Assembly (NCBI RefSeq): GCF_014873535.1
Contig: NZ_JADBEF010000001.1
Location: forward strand, 1,426,001-1,490,000
Length of the DNA: 64,000 bases
Direction of reading: 5' to 3'
Source of the DNA: Nonomuraea africana
GTDB taxonomy: Bacteria; Actinomycetota; Actinomycetes; Streptosporangiales; Streptosporangiaceae
The position numbers were made by a program, and so were the translations under genes. The notes under the pieces are model-generated. The model was not told where the DNA came from and made no database searches. It worked only from the letters and a program-made list of their open reading frames with translations. Below are positions 17,159 to 24,902 of this stretch, piece after piece. The first letter of the stretch is position 1. The number at the start of each line of letters is the position of its first letter.

Positions 17159-18334
17159 GTGCGCCTCGCGCTACCCACCGCCGTGCTGGTCACGGCACTG
17201 ACCGCCTGTTCGGCCGCCCCGCCGGCGGCTGTGACGCCCGTGCAGGCGACCCCCTCGTCCACCCCGAGCGTGACCGCGAGCGCGATGCCGAGGGCTTCGG
17301 CCGGCGCGGGCGAGGGCCTGCCGGCGAAGCTGAGGTTCACCCAGATCGCGCAGTTCGACAAGCCCGTCGCCTTCGCCGTGCGCAAGGGGGACGACGCGGT
17401 CTACATCGCCGAGCAGGGCGGCAGGCTGCACGCGGTGAAGGGCGCCCGCACGACAATGATCGTCGACCTGTCGGCCGAGGTCAGCAAGGGCAACGAGCAG
17501 GGCCTGCTCGGCGTCGCCTTCCACCCGTCGGGCAAGTGGCTCTACCTCGACTGGACCGACGCCGAGGGCACCACGCACGTCACCGAGTGGGCCTTCGACG
17601 GCACCACGGCGAAGCAGCGTCGCGACGTGCTCACCCAGGACCAGCCGTACGCCAACCACAACGGCGGGCAGCTGGCCTTCGGTCCCGACGGCTATCTCTA
17701 CATCGGGCTCGGCGACGGCGGGGGCGGCGGCGACCCCCAGGGCAACGGCCAGAAGCTCACCACGTGGCTGGGCAAGATCCTGCGCATCGATCCACGCGGC
17801 GAGCCCTACGTCGTCCCCGAGGACAACCCGTTCAAGGACACCCGCGGCGCGAGGCCCGAGATCTGGGCGTACGGCCTGCGCAACCCCTGGCGCTTCAGCT
17901 TCGACAAGGAGACGGGCGACCTCTGGATCGGCGACGTGGGCCAGGACTCCTGGGAGGAGGTCGACCACGAGCCCAGGGGACGCGGCGGCCGCAACTACGG
18001 ATGGAACGCCTTCGAGGGCGACCGGCCCTTCGACCAGGGGGTCGAGGCGGAGGCGGCCGTCGAGCCCGTCATCACCTACCAGCTGGGCGAAGGCGGCAGC
18101 TGCTCGGTGATCGCCGGGTACGTCTACCGGGGCACCAAGATCCCTGGCCTGCGCGGGCACTTCCTCTACGGCGACTTCTGCGCGGGCTGGATCAGGGCGG
18201 CGCCCGTCGACGACCCCGCCAGGACCGTCGAGGTGGGCAAGGTCGAGCAGCTGTCGTCCTTCGGCCAGGGCAACGACAGCGAGCTCTACGCGCTCAGCCT
18301 CCAGGGGCCCGTCTACCGGGTGGACGCCCCGTGA
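17159..18334 (+). CDS. Lipoprotein, PQQ-type glucose/sorbosone dehydrogenase family
   Basis: A 391-residue protein. The N-terminus has a lipoprotein signal peptide with lipobox LTAC (Cys near residue 19) and a Ser/Thr/Pro-rich linker to about residue 55. The rest is a six-bladed beta-propeller of the glucose/sorbosone dehydrogenase family (GLLGVAFHPSG, HNGGQLAFGPDGYLYIGLGDG, RNPWRFSFD, GWNAFEGD). It should oxidise sugars on the outer face of the membrane, with PQQ as the presumed cofactor. The GTG start has GAGAGGA 8 bases upstream. Its stop overlaps the next start (GTGA). Confidence 0.9.
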   Translation: MRLALPTAVLVTALTACSAAPPAAVTPVQATPSSTPSVTASAMPRASAGAGEGLPAKLRFTQIAQFDKPVAFAVRKGDDAVYIAEQGGRLHAVKGARTTMIVDLSAEVSKGNEQGLLGVAFHPSGKWLYLDWTDAEGTTHVTEWAFDGTTAKQRRDVLTQDQPYANHNGGQLAFGPDGYLYIGLGDGGGGGDPQGNGQKLTTWLGKILRIDPRGEPYVVPEDNPFKDTRGARPEIWAYGLRNPWRFSFDKETGDLWIGDVGQDSWEEVDHEPRGRGGRNYGWNAFEGDRPFDQGVEAEAAVEPVITYQLGEGGSCSVIAGYVYRGTKIPGLRGHFLYGDFCAGWIRAAPVDDPARTVEVGKVEQLSSFGQGNDSELYALSLQGPVYRVDAP

Positions 18335-18783
18335 GCAGGGTGCTGATCGTGCACCACACCGCCTCACCCGCCACCCACGAGCTGCTGCAGAAGACGCGCG
18401 AGGGCGCCGCCACCGACGAGATCGAGGGCGTCGAGGTCGTGACGAGGGCCGCGCTCCAGGCCACCGCCGCCGACGTGTTCGCCGCCGACGCGATCATCCT
18501 CGGCACCCCCGCCAACATCGGCTACATGAGCGGGGCGCTCAAGCACTTCTTCGACACGATCTACTACCCGTGCCTGGAGGAGACGCGGCGGCTGCCGTAC
18601 GGGCTGTACGTGCACGGCAACAACGACGCCACGGGCGCGGTGCGCGCGGTCGAGTCGATCACGGGCGGGCTCGGCTGGCGGCCGGTGACGGCGCCGGTCG
18701 TGGTGATCGGCGCCGTCACCAAGGCGGACCTCGAGGCGTGCTGGGAGCTGGGAGCGACGGTGGCGGCGACGGTCAGCCCATGA
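18331..18783 (+). CDS. Flavodoxin / NAD(P)H-dependent FMN reductase-like protein
   Basis: A 150-residue flavodoxin-fold protein: an FMN phosphate-binding loop near HHTASPATHE, then IILGTPANIGYMSGALKHFFD, typical of the NADPH-dependent FMN reductase/WrbA group. It starts at GTG overlapping the sugar dehydrogenase stop, so the two genes are translationally coupled; an electron-transfer link is possible but unproven. Its last 11 bp overlap the convergent carboxymuconolactone-decarboxylase-like gene. Confidence 0.87.
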   Translation: MSRVLIVHHTASPATHELLQKTREGAATDEIEGVEVVTRAALQATAADVFAADAIILGTPANIGYMSGALKHFFDTIYYPCLEETRRLPYGLYVHGNNDATGAVRAVESITGGLGWRPVTAPVVVIGAVTKADLEACWELGATVAATVSP

Positions 18784-19066
18784 CCACCCGCTCGATCAGG
18801 TTCTCCGCAAGGGCGCTGAGCCTGGCGCCACGGGCCCAGCCCGCGTAGTGCGTGAGGAAGACGACCGCCTCCCTCAGCTCCTCCGCGGACAGATCGCCGG
18901 TGCGCAGCGCGGTCTCCAGTTGCACCTCGACCGCCTCGTCGAGTCCTTGGCCGACCAGCAGCCCGACGAGGAGCAGGCGGCGGTCGCGGTCGCTGATCGC
19001 GTCGCGCGACCACACCTCGGCGAACAGGTGCTCCACGGTCATGGCGAAGTTGAGGGGTTCGTTCAT
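18773..19066 (-). CDS. Carboxymuconolactone-decarboxylase/AhpD-fold protein
   Basis: A 97-residue all-helical protein matching the small CMD family (SDRDRRLLLVGLLVGQG, later LREAVVFLTHYAGWARG). The CxxC of AhpD peroxidase helpers is absent, so a role resembling gamma-carboxymuconolactone decarboxylase or an unknown hydrolase function is likelier than peroxidase support. It is convergent with the flavodoxin-like gene (11-bp overlap), and a 27-bp palindrome lies about 100 bp upstream. Confidence 0.8.
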   Translation of the reverse strand: MNEPLNFAMTVEHLFAEVWSRDAISDRDRRLLLVGLLVGQGLDEAVEVQLETALRTGDLSAEELREAVVFLTHYAGWARGARLSALAENLIERVVMG

Positions 19067-19370
19067 GGCGCGCTCCGGGCGAGGCGGGAGGGGGATCCGA
19101 AGCTCCTTATCCTTCGCCAGTTCGGCGTCAGGGGATAGGCCCTTCGAGAAGACATCATCTCCGTGCGCCGGTTGCGCAAACGTTGCGCAACCGGTAGAGA
19201 CAGGGAGAGCGAGTCATCTTGGGGATGAATAACTCGCACTTCGACGATCTGTAACAAATGAAGCCTTGTGTCGGCCAAGATTTGGTCAAGACTTCTCTCT
19301 CAAAGAGGAGATTAGACGGCAAAAACGGGCACAACCTATGCGTTGGCGGGTAACGCGGAGGTAAGCCCTG
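19067..19370. other. 304-bp divergent spacer with a 27-bp palindrome
   Basis: This spacer separates the leftward CMD-family gene from the rightward lipoprotein/FtsH-like operon. Its right half (about 19220-19340) is unusually AT-rich for this genome, as expected for promoters. The clear element is the perfect inverted repeat at 19168-19194. No additional gene is supported. Confidence 0.6.
19168..19194. promoter_or_regulatory. Perfect 12-bp-arm palindrome CCGGTTGCGCAA-N3
   Basis: Positions 19168-19179 and 19183-19194 are exact inverted complements with spacer ACG. Because TTGCGCAA is itself palindromic, the site also reads as two direct TTGCGCAA copies 10 or 11 bp apart, so two dimers could bind side by side. 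Its position between divergent genes suggests an operator. Confidence 0.75.
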
Positions 19371-20066
19371 GTGAAAGAGACACGGGCTTGGACGAGAAGG
19401 GCCGCGATCACGGTCGCGGCCTTCTTGGTGGCCGGAACCGCCGCCTGTGGTCAGGCGGAGTACACCTACGTGCGCGACAGGGAGGGGACCACCTACTTCA
19501 GGGTGCCCGCCTCCTTCTCGAAGATCGACTCCACGCAGATCGATCTCCTGCTCAGCGGTGACCATCCCAACTCGGAGACGGCGAAGCTGCGCAAGCAGCT
19601 GGTCTGGTCGACCGCTTTCGACCAGTCCGCCGAACCGGCGGCCGACCACCTGCTGGGCTCCCAGGACCCGTTCGTCTACTCGACCGTTCACCTGCTCACC
19701 GAGCCCCAGCGCAACATGGTCTCCCTCAACACGATGCGCGACTTCGTGCTGCCGGTGACCGAGGAGATGCGGCAGGCCTACGCCCAGCGGCTGATGGAGG
19801 CCGGGCAGCAGCCCATGCTCACCGGGTTCGAACTGCTCAACGACCAGCAGCTCTCGCTCGGTGACGGCGCGCGTGGCGTGCGGGTGCGCTTCAACTACCA
19901 GATCGGCGACACGGTCCAGACCTTCGACCAGACGGCCTATCTGGACAAGACCGGCGGAACCGTGTCGGTGCTGCTGATCCGCTGCACGGCCGAGTGCTTC
20001 GGCAAGCGGGCCGCGGAGTTCGACAAGATCGCCGAATCCTTCAAGCTGCTCAAGTTGCCGGGATGA
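19371..20066 (+). CDS. Lipoprotein of unknown function paired with an FtsH-like protease
   Basis: A 231-residue exported lipoprotein: signal peptide with hydrophobic AAITVAAFLVAGTAAC and lipobox Cys near residue 25. The mature part starts YTYVRDREGTTYFRVPASF, resembles extracytoplasmic proteins with a single alpha/beta domain, and contains two later Cys (RCTAEC) that could form a disulfide. I do not recognise a family. It starts at GTG 19371 and ends 10 bp before the FtsH-like gene, so the two are almost certainly co-transcribed and may form a membrane quality-control unit. Confidence 0.75.
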   Translation: MKETRAWTRRAAITVAAFLVAGTAACGQAEYTYVRDREGTTYFRVPASFSKIDSTQIDLLLSGDHPNSETAKLRKQLVWSTAFDQSAEPAADHLLGSQDPFVYSTVHLLTEPQRNMVSLNTMRDFVLPVTEEMRQAYAQRLMEAGQQPMLTGFELLNDQQLSLGDGARGVRVRFNYQIGDTVQTFDQTAYLDKTGGTVSVLLIRCTAECFGKRAAEFDKIAESFKLLKLPG

Positions 20067-20076
20067 GGGTGCCACA

Positions 20077-23010
20077 GTGACCACGACCTACCAAGAGGGC
20101 GGCCTGCGCGCTCCCGGCAGCGGCCCCGTCGATCCCGACACCCTGACCCGCAAGCGGATGGCCTTCTGGGACCGGATCAAGATCCTTTTTGTGCTGTCCC
20201 TCGCCTTCCTCGTGCTGGCGTGGAAGGAGATGGCCGACTACGCGGGCATCATGCCCTTCGACGACGCCCTGCGCCGGATCGGCGAGAACCATCCCTGGAT
20301 CTTCTACCTGCTCGGCGCCGAGTTCGTCAGGCAGGTCCACTTCTTCGTCAGTGAGCGCTCGGCCGGCTACCACCGCTTCTGGAGCAGGGGGGTCTTCGGC
20401 GGTTTCGAGCGCTGGACGCACCGCACGTTCAGCGACTGGACGAGGTTCCGCCTGGCCAGGCTCATCAAGATCCTGTTCTGGGTCACGCTGCTCGCCCTCG
20501 TGCTGGGCGCGGTCCTCGACACCAGCCCGTTCCTGGCCCTCTTCCAGGCGCCCGCGCTGCTCTTCCAGGCGCTGCCGTACGTCGCCCAGCTGGCCTTCGC
20601 GTTCTTCTTCATCATCTTCCAGTTCGTCGGACTGTTCTGGTTCCTGTCGCGCGGCGGCGTGGAGACCTACTATCCCGACGACATCAAGACCCGCTTCCGC
20701 GACGTGTGGGGACAGGACCACGTGGTCGAGCGCGTCAAGGAGAACATCGTCTTCCTGGAGCAGCCCGACGCCATCGAGGCCAAGGGCGGTTACGTGCCCA
20801 GCGGCCTGCTGCTGTGGGGCCCGCCCGGAACGGGCAAGACGCTGATGGCCGAGGCCGTGGCGGGGGAGACCGGCAAGCCGTACGTCTTCGTCGACCCCGG
20901 CGCCTTCGTCAACATGTTCATGGGCATCGGCATCCTGAAGGTGAAGGCGCTTTTCAGGAAGTTGCGCAAGCTCGCGCTCCGCTACGGCGGCGTGATCGTC
21001 TTCTTCGACGAGGCCGACTCCCTCGGCCGCAGGGGCCGGCTCGCGGGACAGGCGCCTCCGGGGCAGGGCTTCACCGCCGACGGCTGCCACGGCCTGAACT
21101 ACCTGTCCGAGCACTCCCGCTCGGTCCTGCTCACCAGGCCCGCGACCGGCGCCGAGGAGAACCGCTTCTTCATGGGCGGCGGCATGAACGGCGGCAGCGG
21201 CGACATGGGCACCCTGCAGGCGCTGCTCACCGAGCTGTCAGGGCTGAAGAAGCCGCGCGGCCTGTTCAACAGGCTCGTCCGGCGCGCGCTCGGCATGCGG
21301 CCCAAGCCGCCGCCCAAGTACCGCATCCTCGTCATGATGGCGACCAACATGCCCGACGCCCTCGACGAGGCGTTGCTGCGGCCCGGCCGCATCGACCGCA
21401 TCTACAAGGTCGGCTACCCGTCCAAGGCGGGCAGGGTCCGCACCTACCAGGGCTACTTCGCCAAGGTCCGGCACGAGCTGACCGACGAGCAGATCGACAA
21501 GCTCGCCACCATCACCCCGTACGCCACCGGCGCCACGATCAAGGACCTGGTGAACGAGGCGCTGATCACCACGATCCGCGACGGGCGCGAGGTCATCACC
21601 TGGACCGACGTGCTGCGGGCCAAGCGGCTCAAGCAGCTCGGGCCGCCCGAGGACGTTGAGTACATCGAGCGCGAACGGCACGCGGTCGCCGTCCACGAGG
21701 CCTGCCACGCGGTCGTCGCCTACCGCACCCGCTACCACCTCGAGATCGACATCGCCACGATCGAGAAGGGCGCCGACTACCTCGGCATGGTCGCCTCCAT
21801 CAAGCCCGAGGACCAGTTCACCCGGTGGAAGTCCGAGCACGAGGCCGACATCATGGTCTCGCTCGCCTCGCTCGCGGGGGAGCGGATGTTCTTCGGCGAC
21901 GACAACTCCTCCGGCGTCTCGGGCGACCTGATGTCGGCGACGTACCTGGTGGGTCTCATGGAGTCGCACTGGGGCATGGGCACGGGCATCGCGTCGCTGC
22001 CGGCGCTGCAGGAGCTCGGCATCCACGCGGGCAAGGCGATGCGCGGACAGCAGGGGCTCGCCCAGGATCCGGCGCCGCGCGAGGGTGCGGTCCCCGAGCA
22101 CCTCAGCGAGCGCGTCGAGTTCAACCTGGTCAGGCTGCTGGAGCAGACCGAGGAACTGCTGCGTGAGCACCGGCGCGAGGTGCTGTGCCTGGCGCACGCG
22201 CTGGAGACGCACAAGACGCTCAACGGCGAGGACGTGGTCGCGGTCCTCGAAGGCCGGCCCGGGCCGCTGGTGGACGGCACGATCTACCGCTCGGCGGAGC
22301 TCCTCGAGGAGCTCGAGGAGTACCACCGCGACGCGGCCAGGGCGCACCGCGAGCACAACAGGGTCGAGCGCAACCTGCCTGGGCCCGTGACCGTGGAGGC
22401 CGAGGTCGTCCCGGCCGACGTGGTCCACGAGACTGGCTCGTCGCCGGTGGGAGCCGCGCTCGTGCCCGGTGAGGAGTCCCGGCCCGAGTTCGTCCCGTGG
22501 GCGCCCGACCCCGCGCTCTCCGCGGCGCCGGCCCCTGCCGTTCTGAACGGCCCGTCCGGCGGTGCCGTCCAGGGCGCGGTCCACGGTGCGGTCCACAGTG
22601 CGGGGAACGGCTACGGCGCGGTCCAGGGTGGGGGCACCGGCTTCGGCACGGCGGAACCGCCGCCCGCCCGCCGGTCGCCCGCCACGGTGTGGGTGGTCGC
22701 CGGGGCGGTGATCGTGCTGGTGGGCCTCGCGGTGTTCGGCGCGCTGGCGGCGACGGGCGCGGTGGCGGGAGCTCTCTCGCCCGGGCTGCTGCTGGTCCTG
22801 TTCATCATCGTGGTCGCGATCGTGGTAGGGATCGGGGTGGCGCTACTCGCGGTGAAGTCGGTGCGCGCCGCTCAGAGACGGGCCGAGCAGGAGCGCGACA
22901 GGGCCAACGCGCGGGCGCAGCTGCTGGCCGCGGCGATGGATCCGGAGACGGCGATGCGTCTGCTCGGCTACGACGGCCAACGCGGCCCCGACGACCGACC
23001 GTTGGGTTAG
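20077..23010 (+). CDS. Membrane AAA+ zinc metalloprotease, divergent FtsH type
   Basis: A 977-residue protein. The N-terminal region has about four hydrophobic helices (near residues 30-50, 65-85, 125-150, 160-190), then an AAA+ module: Walker A GPPGTGKT 248-255, Walker B VIVFFDEAD and an arginine-finger region RPGRIDR. It continues into an M41-like protease with zinc site HEACH (540-544) and a later GVSGDLMSAT Asp as probable third ligand. A Gly-rich insertion of about 60 residues separates Walker B from sensor 1. After the protease comes an Ala/Pro-rich linker, then two more hydrophobic helices (near 870-930) and a charged coiled tail. True FtsH proteins are about 650 residues with two N-terminal helices. 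Predicted role: ATP-driven degradation of membrane proteins. Confidence 0.85.
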   Translation: MTTTYQEGGLRAPGSGPVDPDTLTRKRMAFWDRIKILFVLSLAFLVLAWKEMADYAGIMPFDDALRRIGENHPWIFYLLGAEFVRQVHFFVSERSAGYHRFWSRGVFGGFERWTHRTFSDWTRFRLARLIKILFWVTLLALVLGAVLDTSPFLALFQAPALLFQALPYVAQLAFAFFFIIFQFVGLFWFLSRGGVETYYPDDIKTRFRDVWGQDHVVERVKENIVFLEQPDAIEAKGGYVPSGLLLWGPPGTGKTLMAEAVAGETGKPYVFVDPGAFVNMFMGIGILKVKALFRKLRKLALRYGGVIVFFDEADSLGRRGRLAGQAPPGQGFTADGCHGLNYLSEHSRSVLLTRPATGAEENRFFMGGGMNGGSGDMGTLQALLTELSGLKKPRGLFNRLVRRALGMRPKPPPKYRILVMMATNMPDALDEALLRPGRIDRIYKVGYPSKAGRVRTYQGYFAKVRHELTDEQIDKLATITPYATGATIKDLVNEALITTIRDGREVITWTDVLRAKRLKQLGPPEDVEYIERERHAVAVHEACHAVVAYRTRYHLEIDIATIEKGADYLGMVASIKPEDQFTRWKSEHEADIMVSLASLAGERMFFGDDNSSGVSGDLMSATYLVGLMESHWGMGTGIASLPALQELGIHAGKAMRGQQGLAQDPAPREGAVPEHLSERVEFNLVRLLEQTEELLREHRREVLCLAHALETHKTLNGEDVVAVLEGRPGPLVDGTIYRSAELLEELEEYHRDAARAHREHNRVERNLPGPVTVEAEVVPADVVHETGSSPVGAALVPGEESRPEFVPWAPDPALSAAPAPAVLNGPSGGAVQGAVHGAVHSAGNGYGAVQGGGTGFGTAEPPPARRSPATVWVVAGAVIVLVGLAVFGALAATGAVAGALSPGLLLVLFIIVVAIVVGIGVALLAVKSVRAAQRRAEQERDRANARAQLLAAAMDPETAMRLLGYDGQRGPDDRPLG

Positions 23011-23304
23011 GGGGCGGCGCTTGGGCTAGGGGGCACGGGTCCTGCTGGGCTGGGGGCACGGGCCGTCGCGGGCGGCGCGGGCGGGGTTCGCGCGTGGGGG
23101 GCCGGGCTCCCACGCATCCCCTGCCGCGCTACCCCCGCCTGCCTTCACCGGGCTCCCCACACCCCTCGCCGGCTCCCATCAGATCCCCTTGTCGGGTCCC
23201 ACCCCATCCCCTTGCTCGGTTCCCCATGCGGCCTCGTCGGGCTGGCGAGGTCGAAGGGCTGGAAGGGGGGAGAGCATCAGGGCCGCACGATGGCGGGGGG
23301 AGGG
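23011..23304. other. Strand-asymmetric low-complexity intergenic region
   Basis: About 290 bp between convergent genes. The left half is G-rich with a repeated GGGGGCACGGG element; the right half is C-rich with two loosely repeated CCCCTTG(T/C)CGG elements. I see no open frame with the genome's codon bias and no clean hairpin. The sharp switch from G-rich to C-rich could itself fold or stall polymerase. Confidence 0.4.
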
Positions 23305-23958
23305 TCAGCGGGTCAGGGAGTCCACCAGGTCGGGGGTCAGGTCGTCCAGGGACTTGACGATCTCGGCGGCCAGCGCCAGGGCGTCGGGAGCGGGCGGGTA
23401 GACGGGGTGCGGGACCGCGATCACCCGCATCCCCGCCGCGTGCGCCGACCGCAGCCCGTTGCTGGAGTCCTCCACCGCCACGCATCCGCCCGGGTCCACG
23501 CCCAGGCGCGAGGCCGCCTCCAGGTAGCCGTCGGGGGCGGGCTTGCCGTATGCCACCTCCTCGGTGGAGACCGTCGCGCCGAAGTACGTGCCCAGGCCCG
23601 TGGCGTCCAGGACCACGTCGATCAGCGCGCGGGGCGAGGAGCTGGCCAGGCCCAGCGGCCGGCCCGCCGCCAGCCGTACGACCGCCTCCTTCGCGCCGGG
23701 CAGGAGCGGGACGCCGTGCCGATAGCGCTCGGCCATCTGCCCGACCACTCCGCGCGCGATCTGCTGAGGCGTCAGCCGTACCCCGAGCTCGGCCAGGTAG
23801 GCCGACCACTCGCCGGTGCTCATGCCCATCAACCGCGACTGGGTGTCCGCCCGCCAGGTGCCGCCGTGCTCGGCGACGAAGGCCCTGCGGACCTCCTCCC
23901 ACACCGGCTCGGAGTCGACGAGCACGCCGTCGAGGTCGAAAATGACCGGAGGTCTCAT
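23305..23958 (-). CDS. HAD-family phosphatase/phosphomutase
   Basis: A 217-residue haloacid-dehalogenase-superfamily enzyme of the beta-phosphoglucomutase/phosphatase subgroup: motif I FDLDGVLVDSEPVW (nucleophile Asp at residue 8), motif II in LASSSPRAL, and the GCVAVEDSSNGLRSA motif III/IV. A helical cap between motifs I and II sets substrate choice, probably a small sugar phosphate. The ATG at 23958 overlaps the stop of the SnoaL-like gene upstream (ATGA), making a leftward operon. Confidence 0.9.
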   Translation of the reverse strand: MRPPVIFDLDGVLVDSEPVWEEVRRAFVAEHGGTWRADTQSRLMGMSTGEWSAYLAELGVRLTPQQIARGVVGQMAERYRHGVPLLPGAKEAVVRLAAGRPLGLASSSPRALIDVVLDATGLGTYFGATVSTEEVAYGKPAPDGYLEAASRLGVDPGGCVAVEDSSNGLRSAHAAGMRVIAVPHPVYPPAPDALALAAEIVKSLDDLTPDLVDSLTR

Positions 23959-24302
23959 GCGGGGTGCTCCATCCAGTACTCGATGAACTCGGCGCAGCGG
24001 CCCTCGCCGTCCAGCCTGATCACCCACAGGTTGCTGAAGACCCGGTCGGGATAGGTCGTGACGCCCTTGACGGCGGCCGTCCGACCCTCGACGGCGACGG
24101 GTTCGTACTCGAACGCCGCAGGGCCGTCCTCGTCCTTGCGCGCCAGCCACTCGCGGACGATCGTGTCACGTCCGCGCCACGGCTCGGCGTAGGGCTCGGT
24201 GAAGTAGGCGGCGTCCTCGGTGAACAGGGCGGCGATGTCGTCGGGGTCGTTGGTGTGCCACGCCCGGATGTAGGCGTCCATCCATGTCGCGAGATCGGTC
24301 AT
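23955..24302 (-). CDS. SnoaL/NTF2-like small protein
   Basis: A 115-residue cone-fold protein: WMDAYIRAWHTNDPDDIAAL and TEDAAYFTEPYAEPWRG are typical of the nuclear-transport-factor-2-like domain, and the end reads EFIEYWMEHP. Members act as isomerases, cyclases or ligand-binding proteins, or have unknown roles. The ATG at 24302 gives the standard start MTDLATW. The stop overlaps the HAD gene start. Confidence 0.83.
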   Translation of the reverse strand: MTDLATWMDAYIRAWHTNDPDDIAALFTEDAAYFTEPYAEPWRGRDTIVREWLARKDEDGPAAFEYEPVAVEGRTAAVKGVTTYPDRVFSNLWVIRLDGEGRCAEFIEYWMEHPA

Positions 24303-24312
24303 GGACACTTTC

Positions 24313-24846
24313 CTACCCCTGACGGGAGAAGAGGATGAGGTCGCAGGCCGAGGCGATGACCAGGGTCCTGCCACTGGAGGAGAAGCCGAAGGCCCGCAAC
24401 TCGCAGCCCTCCTCGCGGTGGATGTGCCACCAGCGGGAGCCCTGGTACGGCTCGTCGTCCTGGGAGAGGAGCACGCTCTCGACCGGCCAGTCGGGGGCGA
24501 CGAGATGGACCGCCCATCCGTCGGCGGTCGTGGTGTGCAGGCCGCCGCCCCACAGCCCGGCCATCGGGACCCCGACGCCCGCCAGCGGCCCGATGCCCCC
24601 GCGGACCAGCGGATCGTCGGGGTGGACGTCCTCGTGGTCGCGGGCCACCCGCTCGCCGCTCACGCAGTCGAAGACGCCCCTGCCGGCGCTGGAGGCGACG
24701 AGCAGGAGGTCGGAGGCCGCCGGCCGGGAGCCGAAGCCGACGTCGGTGAGACCCCCCACCTGCTGTACGGGCACGCGCCGCCAGGGGGCGGGTGGCGGGT
24801 GCAGGGGAGCGTCGCGAAAGCGGCGGCGAAGGGGAGTCCAGTCCAT
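24313..24846 (-). CDS. Conserved hypothetical protein
   Basis: A 177-residue protein with no signal peptide or membrane helix. The sequence begins MDWTPLRRRFRDAPLHPPP and has repeated strand-rich blocks (VGFGSRPAASDLLLVASSAG, GLWGGGLHTTTADGWAVHL, RAFGFSSSGRTLVIASACD) suggestive of a beta-propeller fragment. I cannot assign a family or function. It ends 10 bp upstream of the SnoaL-like start, so it is probably first in that leftward operon, and is divergent from lysS. Confidence 0.7.
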   Translation of the reverse strand: MDWTPLRRRFRDAPLHPPPAPWRRVPVQQVGGLTDVGFGSRPAASDLLLVASSAGRGVFDCVSGERVARDHEDVHPDDPLVRGGIGPLAGVGVPMAGLWGGGLHTTTADGWAVHLVAPDWPVESVLLSQDDEPYQGSRWWHIHREEGCELRAFGFSSSGRTLVIASACDLILFSRQG

Positions 24847-24853
24847 GAGTCCT

Positions 24854-24871
24854 CATTCTTCGGGAAGAATG
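24854..24871. promoter_or_regulatory. Palindrome CATTCTTC-GG-GAAGAATG upstream of lysS
   Basis: Two exact 8-bp inverted arms with a 2-base centre lie 32 bp upstream of the lysyl-tRNA synthetase ATG and 8 bp upstream of the divergent hypothetical gene. It is too short for a T-box. A regulator-binding site is the likeliest reading; a small mRNA hairpin is the alternative. Confidence 0.55.
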
Positions 24872-24902
24872 GGTCGCCACACCTCGATGGAAGGGTTGTT
24901 CC

